Assembly (NCBI GenBank): GCA_900547435.1
Contig: URGO01000078.1
Coordinates: 1-14,689 of the forward strand
From: an uncultured Parabacteroides sp.
Lineage (GTDB): Bacteria > Bacteroidota > Bacteroidia > Bacteroidales > Tannerellaceae
Direction of reading: 5' to 3'
Length of the DNA stretch: 14,689 nucleotides
Below, in pieces: positions 7,295 to 14,062 of this stretch. Below the pieces are notes generated by a model. It had not been told where the DNA came from. It saw only the letters and a program-made list of their open reading frames with translations, and made no database searches. The position numbers and the translations under genes were made by a program. Positions within the stretch are counted from its first letter, which is position 1. Each line of letters opens with the position of its first letter.

Positions 7295-8290
7295 TTATTC
7301 TTTCTTTTTAGCATCATTTGTATTCTCCTCATCTGCCGTTTCCACATCTTCCGGAACAACCTCTACCGGCTTGGTCGCATTGACAAACAGATAAGCATTC
7401 ACCAAACTCAAATCGTTCTCATTGGGCAACGGATGAATCTTGGCAAATTTCACAAAGTCGGCAAGCTGCAAAATTTGTTGCAACTTATCGTATACAGACT
7501 TCACTTCCGGAACGCCACGCAGCAAATCCAGTATTTCAGTAGATGTCAGCTCCATGGCATTCACACCAAACCGCTCATCTATATAGCGACGCAACGTCTC
7601 TGTCAACGAAGTATAATACTCTTTATTCAAACCTTGCTGCCAAAGTTTCTGCCCTTTCAATTCATCTAATTCTTTGATAGCTTGCTCGTATGGAGGAAGC
7701 TTCGGCACCTCCGGCTCAGCAAACGGCAACAACGATTTCCGGTTCCTCAAGCGTTTGATGATATAAATAATCACACACAGCAAGAACAGGCCTAACAACA
7801 CCCCGTAAATAATCGGATAATAATCAGCCCATACAAACGGTGGTTTCCAGACCGCTTTTATATCATTGAACTCATCCGGTTTATCCGCATTGACAGGAAT
7901 GGTAGACACCTTCAAGGCAACTTGATTAGACGATATGGTATCCGGACCGTCTATCACCTTCAACGGAGGCAACAAATACAGCGACGAATCAAACGACGTG
8001 ATTAACAAATCCTGCTTTATCACCAAACGGTCGTTCTCAATTAACGAAGAATCCGGACGGGATATATCCAGCACTTCCACACCGCGCATCAACGTGTCGG
8101 CCGGAAGCAGCAACTGAACCGGACGATCTTTATCTGCCGTTACCGTGAGATGCAGTTTCGTCTGTTCCCCTATAAGAATAGCTGCCGAATCTATCGTCAC
8201 ATCAATCAGGGTCTGCTGGGCATACACCTTCCCGCACGCCATCGAAACGACTATCCCCAAGAATACTATGCAATTCTTCAACAAATTCAT
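7295..8290 (-). CDS. BatD/DUF4381-like membrane protein of the Bat operon
   Basis: A 331-residue protein with a signal peptide (about 1-24, ending VYAQQ), a beta-rich periplasmic domain (about 25-150), one transmembrane helix (about 158-178, YPIIYGVLLGLFLLCVIIYI) and a cytoplasmic helical domain. The latter contains PPYEQAIKELDEL (about 199-211), then KEYYTSLTETLRRYIDERF and an ELTSTEIL motif, which resembles DUF4381 and the BatD tail. It closes with an acidic, low-complexity end. It lies between DUF58 and batA with gaps of 7 and 12 nt, so it is an operon member. The domain plan (signal, beta domain, TM, helical tail) repeats that of BatD in a shorter form, hinting at a half-sized partner or paralogue. 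The name is by architecture only. The gene is often annotated as hypothetical in Bacteroidetes. Confidence 0.8.
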   Translation of the reverse strand: MNLLKNCIVFLGIVVSMACGKVYAQQTLIDVTIDSAAILIGEQTKLHLTVTADKDRPVQLLLPADTLMRGVEVLDISRPDSSLIENDRLVIKQDLLITSFDSSLYLLPPLKVIDGPDTISSNQVALKVSTIPVNADKPDEFNDIKAVWKPPFVWADYYPIIYGVLLGLFLLCVIIYIIKRLRNRKSLLPFAEPEVPKLPPYEQAIKELDELKGQKLWQQGLNKEYYTSLTETLRRYIDERFGVNAMELTSTEILDLLRGVPEVKSVYDKLQQILQLADFVKFAKIHPLPNENDLSLVNAYLFVNATKPVEVVPEDVETADEENTNDAKKKE

Positions 8291-8297
8291 AATCCGT

Positions 8298-9170
8298 TTA
8301 ATTACGTTTATCGAAAAGAGTCATCAAGGACTTCACATAATCATCACCTGTACTGATCGAGACAGAATCTACCCGACATTTCTTAAACGTACTGTCCATA
8401 GCTTCCTGCCTTTTATTCCACCAATCCTTATACGCTTCACGAACACGGGCCGACGAGGTATCTATCCATTGTTCCTTTCCGGTCTCCGCATCCTTAATCT
8501 TCATCAGACCTACTGCCGGAAGTTCTGTCTCACGTTGGTCGTAAACCTGAATCGCCACCATGTCATGCTTCCGATTCGCAACGGTCAACGCGTCTTTGAA
8601 ACTATCCTTATTGATAAAGTCAGATATCAGGAACGCCGTACAACGTTTTTTGATGGCATTCGTCAGGTATTTCAGCACCTGACTGATGTCCGTCCGTTTA
8701 TCCTCCGGATGAAAATCAATCAGTTCTCGGATTACATACAAAATATGCTTTTTCCCTTTCTGAGGAGGAATAAATTTCTCCACCTTATCCGAAAAGAATA
8801 TGACTCCGATTTTATCATTATTCTGTATCGCCGAAAAAGCCAATGTAGCCGCAATCTCCGTAATAATTTCCTTTTTCATTACATTAACTGTACCGAAATC
8901 ACGGCTTCCGGAAACATCAATCAGCAGCATTACGGTCAGTTCGCGCTCCTCTTCAAACACTTTGACGTAAGGGCGGACATAACGGGCCGTCACATTCCAA
9001 TCGATGTCTCGGATATCATCGCCATACTGATACTCACGCACTTCACTGAAGGCCATACCCCGCCCTTTAAAGGCAGAATGATACTGCCCGGCAAAGATAT
9101 TCCGAGAAAGTCCGCGCGTCTTGATTTCTATCCGACGAACCTTTTTCAACAATTCACTTGTTTCCATCAT
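8298..9170 (-). CDS. DUF58-domain protein
   Basis: A 290-residue DUF58 protein, probably cytosolic, with no signal or membrane segment. The family core is visible as IKTRGLSRNIFAGQYHSAF (about 16-34), the RDIDWNVTARY motif (54-64, the signature R-x-IDW-x3-AR) and a VWA-like metal site DVSGS (85-89). Such proteins are nearly always encoded beside a MoxR ATPase and may present or fold partners with it. The second ATG at 9167 is equally possible. It lies 70 nt after moxR across an AT-rich repeat and 7 nt before the next gene. The length is normal for the family, and the protein appears intact. Confidence 0.93.
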   Translation of the reverse strand: MMETSELLKKVRRIEIKTRGLSRNIFAGQYHSAFKGRGMAFSEVREYQYGDDIRDIDWNVTARYVRPYVKVFEEERELTVMLLIDVSGSRDFGTVNVMKKEIITEIAATLAFSAIQNNDKIGVIFFSDKVEKFIPPQKGKKHILYVIRELIDFHPEDKRTDISQVLKYLTNAIKKRCTAFLISDFINKDSFKDALTVANRKHDMVAIQVYDQRETELPAVGLMKIKDAETGKEQWIDTSSARVREAYKDWWNKRQEAMDSTFKKCRVDSVSISTGDDYVKSLMTLFDKRN

Positions 9171-9240
9171 TCAATTCAATTAAAAATTAAAAGCATTCCG
9201 AATGAAAAATTTCAATTTTCAACTTTCAATTTTCAATTTA
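9171..9240. repeat. AT-rich repeat between moxR and the DUF58 gene
   Basis: This 70-nt gap is unusually long for this operon and consists mainly of TTTCAATTTTCAAC-type words. Bases 9224-9240 are the reverse complement of 40-56. On the minus strand it has no T-run or strong stem, so no terminator is visible; whether it alters the ratio of moxR to downstream transcripts is unknown. Confidence 0.5.
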
Positions 9241-10236
9241 TCAAGGCACTTCTACTTTATTCAGAATTTCACTGATTACCTCTTCCGTAGTCAGGTTATT
9301 CGCTTCCGCTTCATAACTTAATCCGATACGATGACGCATCACATCATGGCAAACCGCCCGAAAATCTTCCGGAATCACATAACCTCTACGCTTGATGAAT
9401 GCGTACGCACGGGCTGCCGATGCCAAACTGATAGAGGCACGCGGAGAAGCACCGAATGAAATCATATTCGCCAAGTTCGGCAAACCATGCTCTTGCGGGA
9501 AACGGGTAGCAAATACGATATCCACGATATAACGTTCTATCTTTTCATCCAAATAAACTTCCCGAACCACCTTACGTGCTTCCAATATTTCTTCTTTGGA
9601 AAGAATCGGCTTGATGTCAGGTTTCACACCGGAAATATTCTGACGGATAATCAACTTCTCCTCCTCTTTCTTCGGATAGCTGATAATCACCTTCAGCATA
9701 AAACGGTCAACCTGGGCTTCCGGAAGCGGATAGGTACCCTCCTGCTCTACCGGGTTCTGCGTAGCCATTACCAAGAAAGGTTCCGGCAATTTATAGGTCT
9801 GTTCACCAATGGTTACCTGACGCTCCTGCATAGCTTCCAACAAAGCACTTTGCACTTTCGCCGGAGCACGGTTTATTTCATCGGCCAACACAAAATTAGC
9901 GAAGACAGGACCCTGTTTTACCTGAAACTCTTCGCTTTTCTGACTATAAATCATCGTACCGATTACGTCGGCCGGAAGCAAATCCGGAGTAAATTGGATT
10001 CGACTATATTTTGCATCAATCAAGGAAGACAGGGTTTTAATGGCCAATGTCTTTGCCAACCCGGGTACACCTTCCAGCAAGATATGTCCGTCTGAGAGTA
10101 AACCAATCAATAACGACTCAACAAGATGTTTCTGACCAACAATTACTTGGTCCATGCCCATCGTAATCATATTTACGAACGAGCTTTTACTTTCAATTCG
10201 TTCATTCAATTCACGAATATCGACTGTCTGACTCAT
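9241..10236 (-). CDS. MoxR-family AAA+ ATPase
   Basis: A 331-residue MoxR-family AAA+ ATPase. Walker A is GVPGLAKT (56-63), Walker B ends FVLADEINRAP (D119, E120), and sensor 1 lies in MATQNPVEQEGTYPLPEAQ (N161). The ASPRAS segment near 265 is the usual family sensor-2 region. It should be a cytosolic chaperone-like ATPase acting on VWA-domain clients, here probably DUF58, BatA or BatB. It is the first gene of the Bat cluster; a TAATTTTG promoter-like site lies about 52 nt upstream of the start. The start at 10236 (MSQTVDIRELNERIE) fits the family. Full length, no missing motif. The symbol moxR is often applied, but the family has several paralogues, so I leave it blank. Confidence 0.95.
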   Translation of the reverse strand: MSQTVDIRELNERIESKSSFVNMITMGMDQVIVGQKHLVESLLIGLLSDGHILLEGVPGLAKTLAIKTLSSLIDAKYSRIQFTPDLLPADVIGTMIYSQKSEEFQVKQGPVFANFVLADEINRAPAKVQSALLEAMQERQVTIGEQTYKLPEPFLVMATQNPVEQEGTYPLPEAQVDRFMLKVIISYPKKEEEKLIIRQNISGVKPDIKPILSKEEILEARKVVREVYLDEKIERYIVDIVFATRFPQEHGLPNLANMISFGASPRASISLASAARAYAFIKRRGYVIPEDFRAVCHDVMRHRIGLSYEAEANNLTTEEVISEILNKVEVP

Positions 10237-10287
10237 AACTATACTATATTCTCTGTTTGTTTTTCAATCATTTCTTTTTAAGCTGCA

Positions 10288-10295
10288 CAAAATTA
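10288..10295 (-). promoter_or_regulatory. Possible -7 box of the moxR/Bat operon promoter
   Basis: On the minus strand this reads TAATTTTG, an exact TAnnTTTG box for the Bacteroidetes primary sigma factor, 51 nt upstream of the moxR start codon. No TTTG/TTG -33 box is found 19-21 nt further upstream, so the call is tentative. A TACTTTTG on the plus strand at 10318-10325 has no gene to serve. Confidence 0.4.
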
Positions 10296-10415
10296 GAAAT
10301 GTTAAATTCGTATTCTCTACTTTTGCAGTTAAATATTACTAATTTGCACTGCGACACCCCACAATTCCCCCAATTACATGTTTTAGTCTATCCGAAATCA
10401 ACCCGTTTATACAGC

Positions 10416-10451
10416 AAGAGAGGGACTCCCTAACTTGGAAATCCCTCTCTT
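10416..10451 (-). terminator. Hairpin just downstream of tRNA-His
   Basis: AAGAGAGGGA (10416-10425) and TCCCTCTCTT (10442-10451) form a perfect 10-bp stem with a 16-nt loop. It begins 5 nt beyond the 3' end of the tRNA gene in its direction of transcription. The trailing sequence on the minus strand (GCTGTATAAAC) has little T-run, so the hairpin could also act as a 3'-processing or stability element. Confidence 0.55.
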
Positions 10452-10456
10452 ACCGG

Positions 10457-10531
10457 GGTGAAAGATGGGGCTCGAACCCACGACCCTTGGAACCACAATC
10501 CAATGCTCTAACCAACTGAGCTACATTCACC
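10457..10531 (-). tRNA. tRNA-His (anticodon GTG)
   Basis: Read on the minus strand the gene folds as a cloverleaf: acceptor GTGAATG with CTTTCAC, D-stem GCTC/GAGC, anticodon stem TTGGA/TCCAA around loop TTGTGGT (anticodon GTG, His), variable loop GGGTC, and T-arm GTGGG-TTCGAGC-CCCAT. The histidine-specific G at position -1 is encoded (10531) and pairs with C73 (10457). The acceptor stem has one T·T mismatch (6·67), where most relatives would be expected to pair. CCA is not encoded: the bases after C73 are CCG. It sits between the DUF3667 pair and the Bat operon. Confidence 0.95.
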
Positions 10532-10535
10532 ATAT

Positions 10536-10568
10536 CCGTCTTTTTAGAAGCCACTTCCTTTAAGACGG
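10536..10568 (-). promoter_or_regulatory. Hairpin in the tRNA-His 5' leader
   Basis: CCGTCTT (10536-10542) pairs with AAGACGG (10562-10568), and inside it GAAG (10547-10550) pairs with CTTC (10554-10557) around a 3-nt loop. Positioned between the promoter and the mature tRNA end, it could guide 5' processing. No T-run follows, so it is a poor terminator for the upstream gene. Confidence 0.4.
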
Positions 10569-10570
10569 TG

Positions 10571-10601
10571 CAAAGGTAAGGATTATTTTCATTTCTGCAA
10601 A
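10571..10601 (-). promoter_or_regulatory. Bacteroidetes-type promoter of tRNA-His
   Basis: On the minus strand a TTTG -33 box (10598-10601) is followed by a 19-nt spacer and TACCTTTG (10571-10578), an exact TAnnTTTG -7 box. This matches the Bacteroidetes sigma-ABfr consensus with ideal spacing. Transcription should begin near 10564, giving a leader of about 33 nt before the tRNA. It supports the taxonomic reading of the window. Confidence 0.8.
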
Positions 10602-10617
10602 TATTTTGCCTGCTTTT

Positions 10618-11061
10618 TTACGATATAACATTTTCCGTTACCCACCAAAGTGTGTAAATAAACACGGCACCCAACACCAACAGATAGCCGACGTAGAGCA
10701 ATAAAGTCTTTATGGCTGCCTTTACCCAATGGTTACGCACATAAACACGGCGAACCGCCCATGTGGTATAGAGCAAAAAATAAATCCCCAAGATATTCCA
10801 CATATCCATGGTATGATACTTCACCCAAAGCGTCCAGACGATACCTATCGCCAAAAGCAGAAGCAACACCGAGTGGATATGCAGCGCAAACACCAAGTGA
10901 TGCATATACACCTTCTTGTCTTTCCGGAAAAGCAGCTTCAACATGAAGGCAAAGACCGGAATCATCAGCAGGACGATAATCGGCCAGTAGAAAGAATACC
11001 ATGACAGCATTTGGCTATACTGGTTCTCCTGCCGTATTTCGCGGAGATGTTTTTTAGCCAA
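10618..11061 (-). pseudogene. C-terminal half of DUF3667 protein 2, cut off by amber
   Basis: This 147-codon open frame continues, without a shift, the frame of the N-terminal half that ends at the TAG at 11083. It matches the C-terminal part of the intact neighbouring paralogue: LSWYSFYWPIIVLLMIPVFAFMLKLLF parallels SWYSSWLPIILLLLIPVFALLLKLFF, and RRVYVRNHWVKAAIKTLLLY parallels HRVYTHNNWIAGTLKSVALY. It has about four hydrophobic segments. The only starts are TTG 11061 and an internal ATG at 11010, with no good ribosome site. Independent translation is doubtful; it is either a dead remnant or the read-through part of a 385-residue protein. The lack of further stops means the damage is recent or tolerated. 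Confidence 0.75.
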
Positions 11062-11082
11062 AAGCGGATTATTTTGCTGTTC

Positions 11083-11085
11083 CTA
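11083..11085 (-). other. In-frame TAG splitting DUF3667 gene 2
   Basis: The codon reads TAG on the minus strand. Both sides stay in the same frame: codons GAA CAG CAA AAT AAT CCG CTT follow before the TTG at 11061. A CAG-to-TAG transition is the simplest origin, since the neighbouring codons are Gln-rich. A sequencing error or a real mutation would look alike here. Confidence 0.85.
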
Positions 11086-11778
11086 GTGGATGGCATCCGC
11101 TTCGCAAACATATATCGAATCGGAATTTTTCCACTTGGAAAAATTTATCTTGAAAATCGGGAGAGTTACTTTTATCCGTGCTGTATCCTTATAAGGTGAA
11201 GGCAAGATCTTTACCAATAGAGGATATTTCTCACGCAATAATGCCGTGTCGGAAATGCACCAGATAGTGGTATCTTTCAGTCCGGATTGATCAACCAGCT
11301 CATCGTAAGTCATTATTTCTTCATCAGAGCTATCCTCGTCCAAAAGCTCCTCCAAGCTCTTTTCTCCATCTTTTATGCTACTCGGTGCTAACGAGAAAGT
11401 AAAAAGAAAGAACACGCAGGAGATAAACATGAAGAGCCGCATCGGATGGACATAAGAATTAATCTTCCCGGCATTGAGTTCGCGCGTCAGGAAGCCGGGC
11501 TTACGGAAAAGCAGATAGAGCGTATTCCAGACCTTCGTGTCGAACTGGTAAACATTTTCGATATATTGCAGCATGTATTTCCAGAAAGGCTGTTCGATGT
11601 CGAGCGCATATTGTCCGCATTGCGAACAATACATTCCCTTCAGTTTGCGTCCGCAATTCTTGCAATAGGTATAAGCCGGCGTCTGTTTGCGGCGGATACG
11701 CTTCAGGCGGCGGTATTCAATCTGTCGGGAGAGTTTTTCCCGGCGTTTCTGTAATATTTCTTTCCAATTGTTCAACAT
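11083..11778 (-). CDS. N-terminal half of DUF3667 protein 2 (truncated)
   Basis: A 231-residue product that stops at the TAG at 11083. It carries the DUF3667 zinc ribbon CKNCGRKLKGMYCSQCGQ (Cys 39, 42, 51, 54), a basic N-terminal helix, the conserved block KVWNTLYLLFRKPGFLTREL and one hydrophobic segment (about 114-131), followed by an acidic loop (SLEELLDEDSSDEEI). Relative to the intact 407-residue paralogue it lacks the C-terminal membrane half. I chose ATG 11778 because it sits 7-10 nt after a strong AAAGGAGGAGG site and gives an N-terminus parallel to the paralogue; ATG 11784 is also possible. It follows the paralogue almost directly, so the pair is co-transcribed and looks like a tandem duplication. 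The function of DUF3667 is unknown; the zinc ribbon and helices suggest an inner-membrane role. Confidence 0.8.
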   Translation of the reverse strand: MLNNWKEILQKRREKLSRQIEYRRLKRIRRKQTPAYTYCKNCGRKLKGMYCSQCGQYALDIEQPFWKYMLQYIENVYQFDTKVWNTLYLLFRKPGFLTRELNAGKINSYVHPMRLFMFISCVFFLFTFSLAPSSIKDGEKSLEELLDEDSSDEEIMTYDELVDQSGLKDTTIWCISDTALLREKYPLLVKILPSPYKDTARIKVTLPIFKINFSKWKNSDSIYVCEADAIH

Positions 11779-11784
11779 AACCAT

Positions 11785-11796
11785 TCCTCCTCCTTT
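11785..11796 (-). promoter_or_regulatory. Strong Shine-Dalgarno site, DUF3667 gene 2
   Basis: On the minus strand AAAGGAGGAGGA overlaps the stop codon of the intact DUF3667 gene and precedes ATG 11784 and ATG 11778. Such a complete SD is unusual here, as most genes of the window have weak ones, and it supports coupled translation of the pair. Spacing favours ATG 11778. Confidence 0.6.
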
Positions 11797-13018
11797 AAAA
11801 ATACTCACTCATATCGACTCCGAATATTGACACGGCTACCCAAAGCAGCGTTCCGATGAATACGGCAAATAGGATTACCATATATATAAGGTATAACGCT
11901 ACGGATTTGAGCGTCCCTGCTATCCAATTGTTATGCGTATAGACGCGGTGTGCCGCGATAATGAGGTAAAGAAGGAGCAGCAGCCCCATGTATTGCGCAA
12001 TCTCTTCGGCAAATTCGGTCGATACGAAGTAGAACCAAAGCAATACAACAGATACCGCCAGCAGCATGACCGAATGGAGGTGCAATGCAAAAGCATAATG
12101 CTTCATGTAGTGCATCTTCTCGTTCCAGAAGAAGAGCTTTAGCAACAGGGCAAAGACTGGAATCAGCAACAATAAGATAATAGGCAGCCACGAGGAGTAC
12201 CACGAAGTAAATGCGCCCCAATTCATCGAATTTTCCACCTTCAAAGCCTCCACTTCGTCGGCTATCACCTTGAAGTAGGTCGTGTCGGAAGCCATCGTAT
12301 AGACCGTATCATGCGCGTGGATAGGCATAAGGAAATGTTTCTCCAACAAAACTTTCGGAATTTCGCCACACAGCGTGTCTTGGTAGGGCGTTGCTTTCCA
12401 GCGGGCGATGGTTGTCAATTCTGCTTCCGCTTTGTCTTTGCCGCAAATCCAGACGGTTGTGTCCGGAGCCGCCATCCGCTCTACTTCGCACAGCTCATCG
12501 TACCAATAGTCGATGGCATCTTGAGTCATCGGGACGTTCATCGTCCCGTACTCTGTCTGCACATAGGTAAACCGCCCGTCACTGTTGGTCATTGTAATGC
12601 CCATTGTGTTCGGATCATCCGGTATCAAGGCAAAGAAAAAGAGGAAAAACACTGCCGAAAGGAACATAAACAACCGAAGCGGATGCACATAGGAACTGAC
12701 TTTTCCAGCATTAAATTCGTTCGTCAGGAAACCGGGCTTGCGGAAGAGAAGGTAGAGTGTTTGCCAAACTTTACCGTCAAATTGATAGACATTCTCGAAA
12801 TATTGACGGATATATTTCCAAAAAGGTTGCTCGATATCAAGGGCATACTGACCGCATTGGTAACAATACATACCGTCCAGCTTGGTCCCGCAATTCTTAC
12901 AATAGGAATAAGAAGGTGTTTTCTTTCGGCGAATACGCTTCAAACGACGATATTCGATATGCCGTGCCCATTGCTTTCTCCGCTTCCGAAGATAAGCAAA
13001 AAGTACATTGCTTTTCAT
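11795..13018 (-). CDS. DUF3667 membrane protein with N-terminal zinc ribbon
   Basis: A 407-residue intact DUF3667 protein. Order: basic N-terminal helix (about 10-33, RRLKRIRRKK), a zinc ribbon CKNCGTKLDGMYCYQCGQ (Cys 40, 43, 52, 55), the conserved amphipathic block QPFWKYIRQYFENVYQFD and LYLLFRKPGFLTNEF (to about 101), a membrane segment (114-132), a periplasmic or cytosolic loop of about 140 residues, and four more hydrophobic segments (about 276-296, 310-331, 341-357, 370-398). The start at 13018 is the only ATG giving the full basic helix. It precedes its truncated paralogue. DUF3667 is widespread in Bacteroidetes with no settled function; by layout it is an inner-membrane protein whose ribbon faces the cytosol (inferred). 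Confidence 0.88.
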   Translation of the reverse strand: MKSNVLFAYLRKRRKQWARHIEYRRLKRIRRKKTPSYSYCKNCGTKLDGMYCYQCGQYALDIEQPFWKYIRQYFENVYQFDGKVWQTLYLLFRKPGFLTNEFNAGKVSSYVHPLRLFMFLSAVFFLFFFALIPDDPNTMGITMTNSDGRFTYVQTEYGTMNVPMTQDAIDYWYDELCEVERMAAPDTTVWICGKDKAEAELTTIARWKATPYQDTLCGEIPKVLLEKHFLMPIHAHDTVYTMASDTTYFKVIADEVEALKVENSMNWGAFTSWYSSWLPIILLLLIPVFALLLKLFFWNEKMHYMKHYAFALHLHSVMLLAVSVVLLWFYFVSTEFAEEIAQYMGLLLLLYLIIAAHRVYTHNNWIAGTLKSVALYLIYMVILFAVFIGTLLWVAVSIFGVDMSEYF

Positions 13019-13030
13019 ATATATGTTTTC

Positions 13031-13090
13031 TCAAGAAGCTGGAAGTTAGAAGTCAGAATATAAATTTCAAAATTCCAACTTCCAACTTCC
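13031..13090. repeat. GGAAGTT/AACTTCC inverted words before DUF3667 gene 1
   Basis: GGAAGTT (about 13042-13048) faces two tandem AACTTCC copies (about 13077-13090). It belongs to the same class of short, word-like intergenic repeats seen elsewhere in the window. A GAATTTTG at about 13068-13075 (minus) resembles a -7 box with one mismatch; no convincing promoter was found. Confidence 0.35.
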
Positions 13091-13124
13091 CAATTCTACA
13101 TTCTAAGTTAGGTATCATTTTTAT

Positions 13125-13140
13125 GCCAACACGTGTTGGC
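13125..13140. other. Perfect 16-bp palindrome GCCAACACGTGTTGGC
   Basis: The sequence equals its own reverse complement over 16 bases and lies 20 nt beyond the folD stop and about 107 nt before the DUF3667 start. A small hairpin GGCT-AGCC lies beside it (13141-13154). It could be a dimeric regulator's operator or, with the neighbouring hairpin, the folD transcript end; there is no T-run to confirm the latter. Confidence 0.5.
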
Positions 13141-13160
13141 GGCTTTTCTGAGCCTTTTCT

Positions 13161-14048
13161 TTATTTATAAATCGCCTTTTTACCCGCAAGCAGGGTGTTC
13201 CGCATCAAGGAAATGATGGTCATCGGACCTACACCACCCGGAACTGGACTGATATAGGAACACTTTGGCGCCACCTCATCAAACTTCACATCGCCGCAGA
13301 GTCGGAAACCGATCTTTCGGGTTGCATCCGGAACACGAGTTGTACCGACATCAACCACTACAGCCCCCTCTTTCACCATATCGCCTTTCAGGAACTCCGG
13401 CACGCCCAGTGCCACAATAATAATATCCGCCTGCAAACACATCTCTTTCAGATTCTTCGAACGGCTATGGCATACTGTAACTGTACAATCGCCCGGATAA
13501 GCCTTTTGCATCATCAATGTCGCCATAGGCTTACCGACGATATTACTTCTCCCTAAAACCACACAATGCTTTCCTTGCGTCTCAATATGATGACGCTTCA
13601 GCAATTCAAGGATTCCGGCCGGTGTTGCCGATACAAAACAGGGCAGACCAATCGACATACGCCCCACGTTAATCGGATGAAATCCATCCACATCTTTCCG
13701 GTAATCAATAGCTTCAATGATTTTTTGTTCCGAGATATGTTTGGGCAAAGGTAGCTGAACAATAAATCCGTCCACATCGGGATCATTATTGAGTTCATGC
13801 ACCTTCCGAAGCAATTCCTCTTCGGTCACATCCGCTTCATACCGAATCAACGAAGACTTAAATCCGATTTCTTCACAGGTCTTCACTTTATTGGCCACGT
13901 AGGTTTCGCTCCCTCCATCGTGTCCAACCAATATGGCAGCCAAATGAGGAACTTTCCCTCCGTTAGCCTTGATTTGCGCAACTTCTTCAGCCATCTCCTG
14001 CTTCATCTGAGCAGCCGTTGCTTTACCGTCTAATAATTTATATTCCAT
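13161..14048 (-). CDS. folD: FolD: methylene-THF dehydrogenase/cyclohydrolase
   Basis: A 295-residue bifunctional cytosolic enzyme that oxidises 5,10-methylene-THF with NADP(+) and hydrolyses the product to 10-formyl-THF, feeding purine and formyl-Met synthesis. Key features: catalytic Y50-xxx-K54 in ETYVANKVK, DVDGFIVQLPLPKH (91-104, with Q98), KDVDGFHPINVGRM (118-131), and the dinucleotide-binding VLGRSNIVGKP (164-174). The PVPGGVGPMT motif closes the fold near the C-terminus. Length and motifs match the family, so it is intact. The start at 14048 lies 14 nt after the ffh stop, so it is transcribed with ffh. Beyond its stop lies a palindrome. Nothing is unusual in the protein itself. Confidence 0.97.
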   Translation of the reverse strand: MEYKLLDGKATAAQMKQEMAEEVAQIKANGGKVPHLAAILVGHDGGSETYVANKVKTCEEIGFKSSLIRYEADVTEEELLRKVHELNNDPDVDGFIVQLPLPKHISEQKIIEAIDYRKDVDGFHPINVGRMSIGLPCFVSATPAGILELLKRHHIETQGKHCVVLGRSNIVGKPMATLMMQKAYPGDCTVTVCHSRSKNLKEMCLQADIIIVALGVPEFLKGDMVKEGAVVVDVGTTRVPDATRKIGFRLCGDVKFDEVAPKCSYISPVPGGVGPMTIISLMRNTLLAGKKAIYK

Positions 14049-14062
14049 GATATATTTTTTAT

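Noticed and set aside
1884..9241. A new defence or secretion system in the MoxR-VWA cluster
   Set aside because: The order moxR, DUF58, batA-E is the known Bacteroidetes aerotolerance-type cluster, with no nuclease, protease or toxin gene added.
8145..9275. 376-codon open frame on the plus strand
   Set aside because: It lies opposite the DUF58 gene, whose motifs are clear; the plus-strand product has no family character.
10318..10325. TACTTTTG promoter box on the plus strand
   Set aside because: No -33 box and no plus-strand gene downstream.
11083..11085. TAG recoding as pyrrolysine or a general amber-as-sense code
   Set aside because: batE ends with TAG at its expected end, and no pyl genes are visible; a simple mutation is more likely.
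12311..13063. 250-codon plus-strand frame
   Set aside because: Antisense of the intact DUF3667 gene; the minus-strand zinc ribbon is conserved in two copies.
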